A stretch of DNA of 38,046 bases from Annulohypoxylon bovei var. microspora (GCA_022836615.1 MU405427.1:1-38046); one strand, 5' to 3'; shown: positions 21,119-32,295, numbered from the stretch's first letter. Translations and numbers: made by a program. Notes: generated by a model from the sequence alone, not told the origin.

Positions 21119-23262
21119 CTATATCCCATTTAATGAAAATGATAAGCCAGTATCTGTCGCGATATTATCTAGGACGGTAGCCGCACGCTGAAGATCGGGG
21201 GCTTCGCTCGACCAGTGCTGTAGTATATTTTTGGCCACGTTGACAGCTTCCTTCCAGCGAAGAGGCATTGAAAAGTTCCCGCTTTTGGCGGCGGCAAGCA
21301 GTATAAATGAGCGTGCTGTCGCTGCACGGGCTACAAACCAAGAGCCGTGATGACGGTGATGATAATCAACTCGAAGGAGAAGATCCACGCATAGATTCAA
21401 ACACATGTCCGCCAACGGCCTAACTCTGGCAGCATATGAGTCATCTGGAGGTTGGTGAACTAGATAGTAAACCATTGGTCTGCGAATCCATTCCCTACTT
21501 GAAAGCATCCTGTTCCGGACGTAAAATGCGAGTTCATTATTAGACATTTCCCAGTGGTCCATGTTAATAGGGGGTGGAATATGTGAACACCTTATGAATA
21601 TGTTAGCTAACTCAGAAGCTTTCCAAATATCGAATTAATATGCATTTAAGAATTGAACATGAGTGACATACCAAGCCTTGATCTGCTCGTCAAGGTCTTC
21701 GCATTGCTTCATGGTTCTTTCTATGTCTCTAATCCAGCCTTCCTCGCCATTGCGTCTCAAAATAACGAATGCGCGGCTGAGCATTCTGCGGTAGGATATC
21801 TCGGAAAGGTAATAAAACCAACTTCGCTCTTCTTCTGGTTCGATGTCTGGTGGCAATCCGTCGAAGTCCTGGGACTGTGCTACGGGAGAAGCAAGCTCTG
21901 ACGGTGGGGTTGGGAATAGATCTGGGTAGTGGAAGCGTGCGATTCCACTAGATGGCAATGGTATCTCAGATCGGATTTCTCTGCAGATCACGGCAAAAGC
22001 TGTCAGTCATTCTTCTATTGAAATTGAGATATGCAGTCAATACTGCACTTACAATTCGGATTTCATGCATGACCAATAAAGTCGCTGTTCAAGCCTTTGA
22101 CTCTCAGCCATATCCCCGACCCCTCTTTGTGTCCGCATCCAGACCAAATTTCTGAAGCTCACTGAGGCTTGGTTGAAATAGGTCCAGGCCTGCAAAGGCC
22201 TAAGCGAATACATCTCAAACACGCCGCATAGAAATAGACACTGAACGTGGATAATTGAAGGTTCTAACAATCCAAGACGTTTCTTCGCAGCAAGATAATA
22301 CGACGAAGCTGTAGCTTGGTCGACGCTTGTTACCGACAATGACCTACTAGAATCTGGAGTTCCGTTTGCCACTGCACCCCGCTGGAACGGCGATGAGAGG
22401 CATGCGAGAGCGCAAGTGATGAGCTTAAAAGTAAGCAGACATTCAGGGGCTCTGGGATAAGGTGTCCTACCACAAGGCAGGACTGGCTGTCCCATCGGAT
22501 ACCATTTTCCGAGGCTTCCTTAACGTGGGCTCTAAAGTCTGTAAGATCAAGAATTGGATTCTTAACATGGACATATGCTAAGAACTTTTTCGAGAGAGGG
22601 ATGAAGTCGTCTTCTTGAACTCCTCTACCTAGCCTCCCCGACTCCAAGACGCGACTGTCGCTAAAGGGGTCCATTCCACCGCCGGGCTCGAAGATAAAGG
22701 GGCGAACATTAGGAGCGGCTGCGTTAAAAATGGGCCACTGTAAAATACTTTCACAACTACATGTTGCAGCTGCGAATTCTGGATCATCTAAACGGGGTAA
22801 CTCATCGTCTTCACATATCGGTTGTTGCGATATGCTAGTTGCCGTGGCGTTTAGAGGGGTATGATTTGGTAACGAAGCTGGAGATCGTCCTTGGCGTATC
22901 TCTCCCGGCTCAGTAGGAGATCCAGTTTCCAGCAAATTGACAACATGGTTAATGCGATCTAGAATAGCCAGACTTGCTGGATCAAATCTGATACTCTTAT
23001 CGTCAGCCCTATAATATCATACCGCCAAGGGGAAAACTGACGTAGAGTAATCACTCGGACCCCCGTCGGGGTAGATGCATTGGTCCTGATTTTTCTGACA
23101 GAATCCACAGACTGGTCGCGCGTTGTCGCATTTAGTCTTCCTGATACGACACTGTTGACACGCAGCTACCGCCCTCTTCCGGCGATACATCCCTGCCGTC
23201 CGTTGTCGCTTATTTGAGCCCGGCGGGACGACATCTTCGTGACATGGGCCGTCCTCGAACAT
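21119..23262 (-). CDS. Zn2Cys6 transcription factor with fungal_trans domain
   Basis: Five exons, 23262-23042, 22987-22471, 22423-22053, 21980-21672 and 21590-21119, give 629 residues with all phases matching. The DNA-binding cluster is at residues 35-62 (Cys 35, 38, 45, 52, 55, 62; CX2CX6CX6CX2CX6C) preceded by a basic RRKR. The joined frame restores FDPASLAILDRINHVVNLLE, then IRWDSQSCLVLITCALAC and YWSCMKSELEIRSEIPLP, which is the middle-homology (fungal_trans) pattern. Intron 1 is 54 nt with donor GTCAGT and branch CTGAC; the others are 47, 72 and 81 nt. It is nuclear by inference. Lying directly upstream of the GH3 gene on the same strand, it might regulate that gene, but the distance is not proof. 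Confidence 0.9.
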
Positions 23263-23636
23263 GTCGAATAGATGATATTTTAACCCTCGATCCCTCAGCC
23301 GTGATGTTATTGGCTAGATGGAGAAGGATTGAAAGATGCGGGGAGTTGCGGAGGTTGGAGATTGATGTTTTCAAGGGGACCTAAAATTCCCATTGTAACA
23401 TAATTTTCGATAACCTGTTAAATCGCATAGACTTTCGAAGACTATTATCATACCGGGGTATTTTGTCTTAGTGGGGGATACTGCTAAGCCACACCACTAG
23501 CCGCATTTACCGCCACACGAGATAGAAAATAGGGGTATCAGGGGTACTGTCGCCCGCCATTGTGACTAACTTGTTGATTAAACATGTCGATTCTGATAAT
23601 GCTTCTTTCATCATTCTAGATCGATGATATAGGTCG
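23263..23636. other. Intergenic, regulator promoter
   Basis: About 374 bp between kinase 1's stop and the regulator's start. No specific element recognised. Confidence 0.45.
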
Positions 23637-26176
23637 TCAAGTCGCAGTGTGTATATCAGATGTTTTGAATGGCAGACCAATAGATGCGTCGGATGTCGTC
23701 TGCGTAGGCTCATCTACGGCTAGAGGCGGATCGCTCCCTGGGCTCTGGCCATCGCACACGTCGTCGGATAGTGTCAGTTGTCGCCCCGATTCCGCCAATA
23801 TATCACCTGAATTCCCTTGCGCGTGGTGCACCAAGTTATCGATCTGCAAGGCATTAAGCTCAATTGAAGGTCGACTTTCACTAGGAACCTATAGAATGGA
23901 TTAGTGCATGTCTCGGAGGATGTGTCGTTCGACCAATCATTTACCTTCGAGATTTCGGTCTTTATATTATAAATCTCTGTGCAGACCTTGTCGATTTTCC
24001 ATCTTTCTTTTGGTTCAACAACCAACATCCCACGTTGAATCAAATCCAGCATTTGTTCTACAAATGGGGTGCACCTATTTGATTCGCGCAATTTGGTATC
24101 TAGGTACTGTAGTCGAGCTGAAATCAGTCTCTTTTGATGTAAAGAAGGTCTGCAGACAACATAAAAATGGGATAGAGGGGTGATACTCCCTGTGCTTCAA
24201 GCATCATGACGCAAAACAGGGATAAAGTCCTTCAAACTTCATCCGCAACTCTTGATATGGTTGATAGGAAATATTTACGTACCTCTTCCACAATCGGTTT
24301 GAGACATGCTACTTTTCGTCCTTGATCATTTGTTGCTATGTTGAAATATTTATCTTCAAAAACGCCTCGAATTTCCGATTTGTCCTGCTGCTCTCTTTCT
24401 ATGCCGAAGATTTGAACCGCCTTGCCACCAGCGACATACCAGACGCAGAATTCCAGGAAAACGCATCCAAGGGACCATATATCGTACCTTGAGGATATCA
24501 AATGTTCCGTATCCATTTCAGGAGCTCGATATCCCCAAGTGCATCCCTCAAGGTGCGACCTGTGCACTGCTGATCTTGTGCTTTGGGAATGATATCGGGT
24601 AAGTCCAAGGTCCGATACGACCAGATGATGGTGCAGAATATTGTCAGGATCAATCATATATTCAGAAAACCACAAGATATTGTTTGGTTTAATGTCTCCA
24701 TGCCGTCCCCATTCGCGCTCATCGTCGCTCTCAGATCCCCGGGAGGATCTTCTTTTCTTTTGCCACGTCGATAACCCATGGATACGTTTTACTGCGCTTG
24801 AAACCCCGAGACACTGTTGAATTGCCCATGTGTCTGAGGGGGCTGGTGTTATTTTGGTTTGTTCCCAGAAATCTGCGAGATTGCCGTCCGCCCACTCAAA
24901 GAGAAGATAACACACCTCTCCGTGTCGAAAGGTGAGTAATAGCTTTATCAGATGTTTCTCTCTTTGTGCTTGGGCGGTAGACTTCTCTAGGGCGCATAGT
25001 TCCTGTCGATACGCATCTCGATCTAATGTGAAGATCTCCTTCAAGGCGAAGTATATAGGTTTTTCAGGGCCCTTGTCAAGTTTAGCCATTGTGTCATTAG
25101 CAGCCGGTAGGATCAGGAGGTCTTACACTTGACCTTCTGAAGTTATGATGTTTCGAATGTATCTGAACTTTGTGGACCAACCCATTTCCCCCGCTTGTCT
25201 TTTGCTCGAAGTCCTTCCAGGGCAGTCTAACACTAGAGTCAAATACGTAAGAACATAATTTATCTTCTTGGATATCGAAAAAAGGAATAAACAGCTTTTT
25301 CTGGTAGACATAAAATAGTTCGATATCGCTCCTGTGCCATCCTTGGAAAAGTGTGCTATTGTAGCCTCCTCCCCGAGTTTCGAACCCTTTGTTATCACTA
25401 GGGCTCCTCCTAATGGGCAGGTCATAGTCCCCGACACCCTCTATGATGAAATCATAGATGAGCGAAACTTGATTCATGAGGACTAGGGCCCCTAAAATGC
25501 GCCGATAGCCTTGGTTGGGTTCGTTTCCAACAATGTGTGCAACTATTCTTTCCCACTTTAGTTCTGTGCTTTCAGAGTAGGCTTCCTGAATAAGCGATTT
25601 GATTGTTTCGATGCCGAATATAGCTTCAAAGGCATTAAGGGGCAAGTAGTCCTCATTGTCCTGTTTGCTCTTTTCGAAGCTTTCCTCTATCTTCTCTCCG
25701 ACCAATTGCTCAATTGTGTCTGCTGATCCTTCATGGTACTTGAGATGGCCTCGGAGCTCGTCAATATTCATAGAGAGTTTAGTCTCAGAGTCAACATAGC
25801 TTTCTCCTAAGCGAGCATAAAAATCACGGAATTCAGGAAGGGACTCTGCCGGCGCGGCGCTGAAGCCTAGGTCCTCTATAGATATCACAGAAGATTCCCC
25901 TTCACTTTTCCCTGCGTCGGAAGTAGTTATAGGCCTCGTGTCGAAGTCACCTTTATTTGCGGGCCTTCTTTTGCCATCTGGATCGTTGACAAATATATCT
26001 GGCCCCCCTTTGAAACCTCCTTTCCATGAAACAATAGGTTCCCCCTGAGGAGGCGTGAAGTCATATCGTGATATTAACTCCCCTGACGAGTTATTGTTTT
26101 CGGAAAAGGAACGTATACTAGTTGAACCTGGTATAGTATGGGGCTGCGTATTTGGTGTTGGCTCCCGAGGTTTCAT
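23637..26176 (-). CDS. Protein kinase 1 (HGD type) with novel N-terminal module
   Basis: Exons 26176-25127, 25071-24283, 24106-23945 and 23888-23637 give 750 residues. Intron 1 (55 nt) joins VQIHSKHHNFRRSS to GPEKPIYFALKEIF. Intron 3 (56 nt) is canonical. The proposed intron 2 (176 nt, GTACGT to CTACAG) is far longer than others here and may hide a small exon. Residues 1-320 match no domain I know. A Gly-rich loop (SGGNGLVHKV) opens the kinase; Lys361 (FALKEI), Asp476 in HGDIKPNN, Asp504 in SDLGLTR and APEMD near 533 are present, so catalysis is possible although the HRD arginine is glycine and DFG is DLG. A charged, Ser-rich insert (KKRRSSRGSESDDERE) sits just before the catalytic loop. The C-terminal tail is low-complexity. 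Related to kinase 2 (30272-32295). Confidence 0.8.
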
Positions 26177-27021
26177 TGTGCCGGCACGTCATTTAGGTGC
26201 AGGCACCCTAGTAACCAAGTCTTTGGCTCAGGTTAAAAACCGAGGCTGATTGAAGAAATATGTAAAAGCTTATTGGAGACACGGCGGTAAAGAATTGAAC
26301 TCTTAAATCCAATTGTTCTTCTTTCGCTAGCTATAAGAGACACAGCCGAAGTTGCATCGAGGGCCTCTGCGGTCGGAACTAACCTAGTAGCTGGAGGCCA
26401 CAGGCTTGGGGGCTGGCGAACGGCTGAATTCTGACCATTCTTTTGAAACGCCCTTTCGGTGAGTAATTCTTATTCTTTCGGGCGAGGCGGCGAGGTAACA
26501 ATATCGTATTTTCGGTAGATAAGCGCAAGGCATACTTTCCCGGCTATTGTGCCTTGACAGATTGATTTCATTTTAATGAGGGCGGCTCGAAGCTGTAAGC
26601 ATACACAACATGCAAGCACTGCCACCACTACTACTCAGATCTTTTCGGTGTACTAAATTTGTATTTTCCATCGTGCCTATTTTTACCACGTGTTTATCAA
26701 TGAGACATTCTGACACTTTGCGGTCATTACACCCCGTCAGGTCCTTTGCGCCGCGCCTTAGTGTAATATCCACGCGCTGAACCATTGCCGTTACCAAACT
26801 TGCCCCTTACGAAGTCCTTTTGAAGTCTCTTCAAAGCCTTATCCAAAAGTCCTACAAGCTGCAGGGCAGCATATGATAAGTCGAACGAGCCCTACCTAAG
26901 TAATTTTCCAACCACCCTCCTATGCTCTTTTTAAGTCAATAAGCCAATGCAATCTTACACGCAAGATAAAAGTTTGCCAACAATTGTTTTTTCCTGTAGT
27001 TCACTTCCCGTTCACTTTTAG
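26177..27021. other. Intergenic, divergent promoters
   Basis: 845 bp between kinase 1 (-) and the 109-residue gene (+). Promoters of both should lie here. A 74-codon open frame on the minus strand (26573-26797) lacks coding signs. Confidence 0.45.
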
Positions 27022-27402
27022 ATGTCGCAGTTGAAGTACGTGCGAAAAGATTCAACGCATGTTGTTTTGACCGAACATCCCGACTACATACATCCTCGAG
27101 ACCTTGCACAGGAGCTAACGGCCAGATACGGAGACAAGAAGTTTAAGATATCATTGAGAAGGAATATATACGTCATATACATCAATATAGAAGTGGCGGG
27201 CAGTCAGTTCGTATGTAAATCAACTCACTGCTCAAATCTATCATCTAAACCGAAGATACAGGTCCATCCTTATGACGCCGAAGACTCCGAGAGAGATATC
27301 GCAACGCGCGATGCAAACGAATGTTACATCACACAATTAGAAGACACGAGATTGGCTGAGAAGGTGTTGAGTAAAGCCCGGGTATCGAAGTTTTCACAAT
27401 GA
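27022..27402 (+). CDS. Small orphan protein, 109 residues
   Basis: The frame is open from 27022 to 27402, but a clean 51-nt intron is embedded at 27211-27261 (GTATGT donor, CTAAAC branch-like, ATACAG acceptor). Its length is a multiple of three, so splicing removes 17 residues without a frame change. The spliced product has exons 27022-27210 and 27262-27402. It contains HPDYIHPRDLAQELTARYG and KISLRRNIYVIYINIE, an alpha then beta pattern, with no signal peptide or membrane segment. I do not recognise a family. It lies between kinase 1 and the HET gene on the opposite strand. The good splice sites argue it is real. Confidence 0.6.
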   Translation: MSQLKYVRKDSTHVVLTEHPDYIHPRDLAQELTARYGDKKFKISLRRNIYVIYINIEVAGSQFVCKSTHCSNLSSKPKIQVHPYDAEDSERDIATRDANECYITQLEDTRLAEKVLSKARVSKFSQ

Positions 27403-28033
27403 ATGAGAATTTTATAAAAATGTGGTGTTTTCAAGATTTCTACTATGTGTTGTATGAATTATATTAAGGATGAAGGTTTAGGACACATTGACTCGTCCTG
27501 TAACATGTGCTATTAGGTTTATTCCATGGATCACTTAGAATACAAATTAATGAGAAACGTTTTCGCTCATGCGCATGATTATGTACTAGCACTGGTTTGG
27601 TTTGTGACGCCTCCTCGTGCCTTCGGCACTGCGCTTTAATTAAGAAAAGGGATAGTAGTTAAGACAATACTTCTTTACATAAAAAGAAGTATTTTCAAAA
27701 TAAGCATATTCATTTTAATAAAGGTAAAAATATTCATATAATAGAGGTTACCCTAGTTAAGAGTTAATATATCGGCTCACATTCGGAATATGCCTTTATT
27801 ACTGCCCTTTTTCCTAATTAAAGTAGAGTGCTGAAGGCATGAGGAGGCGCCACAAGCCAGCACTAGTAATGCATACCTATATATAGGTAGGTTGGTACAT
27901 AACTAGATACCTAGGTAAGATACCTACCTATACACTCTAGGTTAACCTTCAATGTTCCTGTCACGATATAACCTATACCACTGTAGTTGTATGGCTGGTA
28001 GTGGGTCCCACGTTTTGCCGTAACAGTTCCCTA
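27403..28033. other. Intergenic between convergent genes
   Basis: 631 bp of AT-rich DNA between the stops of the orphan gene and the HET gene. It contains TAGGTAGG and TACCTAGGTA motifs (27890-27932). Nothing else is seen. Confidence 0.5.
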
Positions 28034-30077
28034 CTAGCAAATTGTAATCCACGTTCCTTCATCTCCCACGTGTGCCAACCTCAAAGATGCGACTCCAACC
28101 CTCTCATAAAGACTCTTCTCTACTAGATCAAGCGGATTGACAACAAGTACATGTTGCTTTGGATCATCCGTACTCGTTTCAGTCTTATCTCTTCCAACGA
28201 CCACACAACGCAAATTTTCAACTTCAAATTCTTCCTCAGTATCAAAAATGATGCGTACGAGCATGTCTAACTTTGTAAGGTGCAATTTCCTGGCTCGTCC
28301 CTGAAAGACTGAAAAGTCTTTGTCCTGCCGCGCATCAGATAGCTTGGAACCAGCAGCTATCTGGCGCTTAAAGGGATTTTTGAAATCCTTAGTTGCCCAG
28401 TCAATCTTCTCGAATTGAAGGTTCATATACTTGATGGGACCCTCTTTTGAGAACCAGGACCAGCTTGGGACACGCCGACCACGGGGCCAGGCGATACGCT
28501 TCATGAACTTTATATCACGACGCTGCCACAATAGGCCTCGCGCAAAGTAGACGGAAAAAACTCCAAATGCCGCTTGGGTCTGGAAAGCTCGCTCCAGTCG
28601 CTTTTGGAGACCGAGAATTGCCACAGATCTATCTGAAGGATGTGTGAAAGCTAGTCCTGAATATCGCTCATATAGGTCCTGGACAAGCACTTGTCTTCCG
28701 TCCCGATAGTACTCTAAAGCGGACTCGGGAAAATTTGCATCACCCAGGAAGGCAGCCTTTGAGCTAGATTTAGTGTTAGTATTTAGTGAAATCTGGCAAA
28801 TAAACGAGTTTAGATGTACATACTTGTGAAGACGTGCCAATGTCTCGCAATGGACCCCATCGCCACATTCCCAGTAAATTTGAGTTGAGCTGAAGTAGAT
28901 CGAACGGCGAGAAAGGACTCTCTCCTGCAACACCCACCCCCGACGGTTAAGCTCGCCCAATTCGACATCTTTATGAAAGTTATCGATGTTTGGGCACACG
29001 TAAAGACGTCCCATGCTCTGCGTAGATAGCTGAACACAAGGACGCGGCTTGTGCGGCGACAGAAATCCTTCATTGGATGACCTGGCCGAGCTGAGGGCGA
29101 TTGTGAAGTACGCACCACTGAACACCTGCTCCATCCTTGCTGCCTCATTTCCCCAATCTAATTCATCGTCTTGAATGATACAGAGGGAGTCGATCCAGAT
29201 ATATTTGATTTCAAGTGTACGGACAACACGAATAGCATCTTTGAATGTAAGAGGGAGGTGTTCGAATTCAATTGATAATCTGCGTTGAGCAATGTTATGA
29301 TTGAATGTGCAGAATTTCGAGTTATCTCCAAATGACCCCCAACAGTGACTTAGAGCAACATATAGCGATGGATCTATTGTAGCCGAGTCGACGAGCCTGA
29401 TTAGATTGCCTACTTCGATAAGGCGAGTCGGCATGGTTGGGACACCTCTATCCTTGGGACGGCATGCCTCGTGACTCGAATCGCACAACTCGATCCATTG
29501 TTTCAGGAGAGTAAACTGATCATCACTAGCTGTCTGTAAAAGTTTCGGTAACCCAAGCTGTGTCCCTTCAGGGAGGTTCGAGTCTATTTGATCAGAAAAC
29601 ATGATTCCGGAAAGTTGAATAGGAAAAACATGCCTGGTGCGACATATATTGAGAGCAACTTTGGGCCGCCCTTGACACTTACAACCGCCCCATTCTGGTT
29701 CAGCGTAATCTTTCTAGGTGGTCCTATACCGATATTATCCAGTGCTTTAAAGAGGAGATGACACAAATCGCAACTGTGTGACATTAGTTCTAGGTCTGCA
29801 ACATTGCACTCGCCACTAAAAAGCCGGTTCGAATCAATAGCATCACAATTTGTGCACAGCGAAGAAATAGAAAGTTGATTGTCTGGCTTGACATTCTTCC
29901 ACCCAATCAAATTAAGAAATCGAATTGCAAAGTCGTTGTCTGGGGTGGAGTCCCATTCGTCATTGAGAGTGCTTGAATGCTGAAAAATATTAGTTAATTC
30001 TACATTTGAGGAGTTAGAACACGAGGGACTTACCGCCTAAGTATCGTTAGAATATTAAATCTTACTCGTTGATTCAT
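28034..30077 (-). CDS. HET-domain protein, apparently intact
   Basis: Proposed exons are 30077-30066, 29979-29634, 29583-28824 and 28763-28034, giving 615 residues. The first exon is only 12 nt (MNQR) before an 86-nt intron (GTAAGA to TTTCAG); without it no in-frame ATG precedes the conserved N-terminus. Intron 2 (50 nt) appears to use a GC donor (GCATGT) and rebuilds YVAPDSNLPEGTQLGLP. Intron 3 (60 nt) has a perfect TACTAAC and TCTAG; a 63-nt alternative exists. The N-terminus has a Cys-pair segment (LCTNC, CDLC). HET motifs follow: YVALSHCWG, IWIDSLCIIQDDELDWGNEA, RGWVLQERVLSRRS, YWECGDGVHCE, then DRSVAILGLQKRL and a C-terminal PSWSWFS. HET proteins act in heterokaryon incompatibility and related cell death. 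It is 195 bp downstream of kinase 2 on the same strand. Confidence 0.85.
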
Positions 30078-30166
30078 TTATGTTGGTGTACTTACTAACT
30101 AGAAAGGCTTGTCTTTAGCTGCGATATGAGTAGGTAGCGTAGTGTGGGATGAAAAGGGGTAATTGG

Positions 30167-30197
30167 GTCACTAACATTCTGCGGGTCGGTTAGTGAC
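30167..30197. promoter_or_regulatory. 9-bp inverted repeat upstream of the HET gene
   Basis: GTCACTAAC (30167-30175) and its exact complement GTTAGTGAC (30189-30197) are separated by 13 bp, 90 bp upstream of the HET start and within the kinase 2-HET gap. It could be a binding site for a dimeric regulator, or a hairpin near the kinase 2 3' end. Chance is not excluded. Confidence 0.35.
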
Positions 30198-30271
30198 ATC
30201 CATCGTAACAGGGAACACTTTTTACTCACATACTGAATTAAAGTCACAATTTAGCCTTCATCTTGCTATAT

Positions 30272-32295
30272 TCAGTTGTCGTTCTGACTCACTTGTTGAT
30301 GCTTCGTGCTTATTGATGCATTTGTACTCAGCGAACCCGAATTGAACTCTCCTGTCGGTGCACGAACCAAGACCTGAGGGACATCATTATCGTCTACACT
30401 TAGATCGTCGTGTGTAGCCAAGGTAGCCGAGAATCTAGGTACATCATCTCGTCGAGGCGCTATCAACGCGCCTGCTTCCTTGTAAACAACGTTCCTCCGT
30501 TGCTGACTGCTGATCGTATCGCCCGGATATTCTAATTTAACGGGAGCAAGATAATAGTTGAGGGATGTACTGTCATGAATAATATCTGTAATAACTGTAT
30601 GTAGAGTCTCGGCCGTTTCACGATAATCCGGAGAGCTCTCATACGTCTCTGATACCTTCACGATGAGCAATCTCATCCGCACGAGGGAGAGAAGATCCTT
30701 ATATGCCGACCTTTCCCTTGACTCGTTCTCGAGGCCTATCATCATGACATCCATGCATGATTCAACGTAAGGATGGACAATATACTTCTTTTCGTTCGGT
30801 TTGTCGTGTCTCTCCCAGAAATGAGTGGTAGAACCTTTGAATTTCTCTACACTTTCACAGCCGTAGATAAGCCATACTAATAACTCTAATAGGACACACC
30901 CCATAGACCAGATGTCGTATTGCCGCGACCGAGCGTCATGTGTGTCCCGAGTTTCATCCATTTCGGGAGGTTCATACCGAGATGTTCCCGAGGGAGTAAA
31001 GGTCATCATTCCCTTCCGATTCTTCGTGTGTTCCTCTTTTTCGTGGAAGGCGGCAAGTCCTAGATCGGCAATTTGGAATATTCCATGATTACTTTCATCT
31101 TTAAACCAAAGAATATTCTCAGGTTTCAAGTCGCCGTGTCTGGTATTCTCTTCATGTAGCTCCTGGAGAGCCGAGCAAATCCCTTTGATTTGGTCGAAAA
31201 TCCAGCGTAGACTATCCAATTCTAAGCGCTGACCCTCAAAGTCACTCCAGTACCTCAACAAGTTGCCTCCATTCGCCCATGGGAAAATGAGGCAGCGGTC
31301 TAGACCAATTTGGTACGCAGCAATTGGTGTGATCAAATGTGGGGACTTGTACTGCTGAAGTCTATGGAGATTACTGGCCTCCTTGTCAAAAAAGTCGGCA
31401 AGTACCTCATCATGTTTGGCCTTTTTGATAGCAATAGCAACCCCATCTGTGATTGGATCCTATAAGAGTTGAGCAAACGCTAGCATGGATGAGATTGGGC
31501 ATGACTCACTGTAGGCAACGAGTCAACACGGAGATGCGCTTTGTGAATTTCTACCCGTGATACCTCACCAAAGAAGCCGCTACTAGCAGGTTTTGATGCA
31601 GCATGTAGGTATGGCAGTGTCCGTTGATGGTGAAAATTGAAACGGAAAGTGCCTTTGCCAAATACAGGTGCCAAGAAACGCCACTGGTAGGTATCTGCGA
31701 GAAGATCACGATCTCTGCGGGACCAATTCCCAAACAATTCAAGTTTGTTCTCGTCACCAGCCTCAAGGGAAAACCAGGAGCAATGACTCCCTACGCCGTT
31801 TCCCTCAATCTTAATCGGTAACGACTCATCAGTGATCTGACTTTGCTTCAAATATGTAAGCAGGGATAGCTTTTCACTATCTCCTGTCATCATTACCAAG
31901 ATTAGAAAAAGTTTTCTTGCATGTTTAACAACAAAGGTGGTAAGTTCTTTTGCGTTATCTACTCCTGCGTCCTGAAAGATATCTGCCACTATGGCCCGAG
32001 TAGTAAACACTTCTAGTTGGTCGTAAGGTAGGAATTGAGAAGAGGTGTAGTTTTTTCTGTACGCAGCTTCAATTTCATTTGATAATTTCTGAATGACCAT
32101 GTATCTATGGCCTTGTTGTGTAGGTTGACGGGGTGGTTGTGGTTGAAGCTGAGATGATAGCGATTGAGGTTGAGGTGTTGGTTGAGGTGTTGGTTGAGGT
32201 TGAAGTTCAACTTTAGGCTGTGGTTGTGTTTCTGATGTCGGCTTTGGCCTTCCTCGAAAGGCATATCCTAGTTTCGTGAGATTCATCCCACACAT
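30272..32295 (-). CDS. Protein kinase 2 (HGD type) with PQ-rich N-terminus
   Basis: Exons 32295-31510 and 31459-30272 (50-nt intron, GTGAGT to TTATAG, splitting the kinase N-lobe) give 657 residues. Residues 24-62 are a Pro-Gln repeat (PQPTPQPTPQPQ) coded by a simple-sequence tract. Residues 70-225 form an unrecognised alpha-helical region. The stretch from NWSRRDRDLLADTYQWRF to the Gly loop SGFFGEVSRVEIH aligns by eye with the same region of kinase 1. Kinase residues are Lys274 (VAIAIKKAK), Asp372 in HGDLKPEN, Asp394 in ADLGLAAFH and PPEMDE in place of APE, followed by YDIWSMGCVLLE. All essential acids and the lysine remain, so activity is possible. The last 130 residues are unordered and Ser/Thr-rich. 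It lies just upstream of the HET gene on the same strand. Confidence 0.87.

Noticed and set aside
26573..26797. 74-codon minus-strand ORF between kinase 1 and the orphan gene
   Set aside because: There is no motif and codon use looks random; promoter sequence is more likely.
29584..29910. HET gene start at 29910
   Set aside because: The codon there is TTG, not ATG. The frame continues upstream to a CAG acceptor, and an ATG at 30077 can be spliced in phase.
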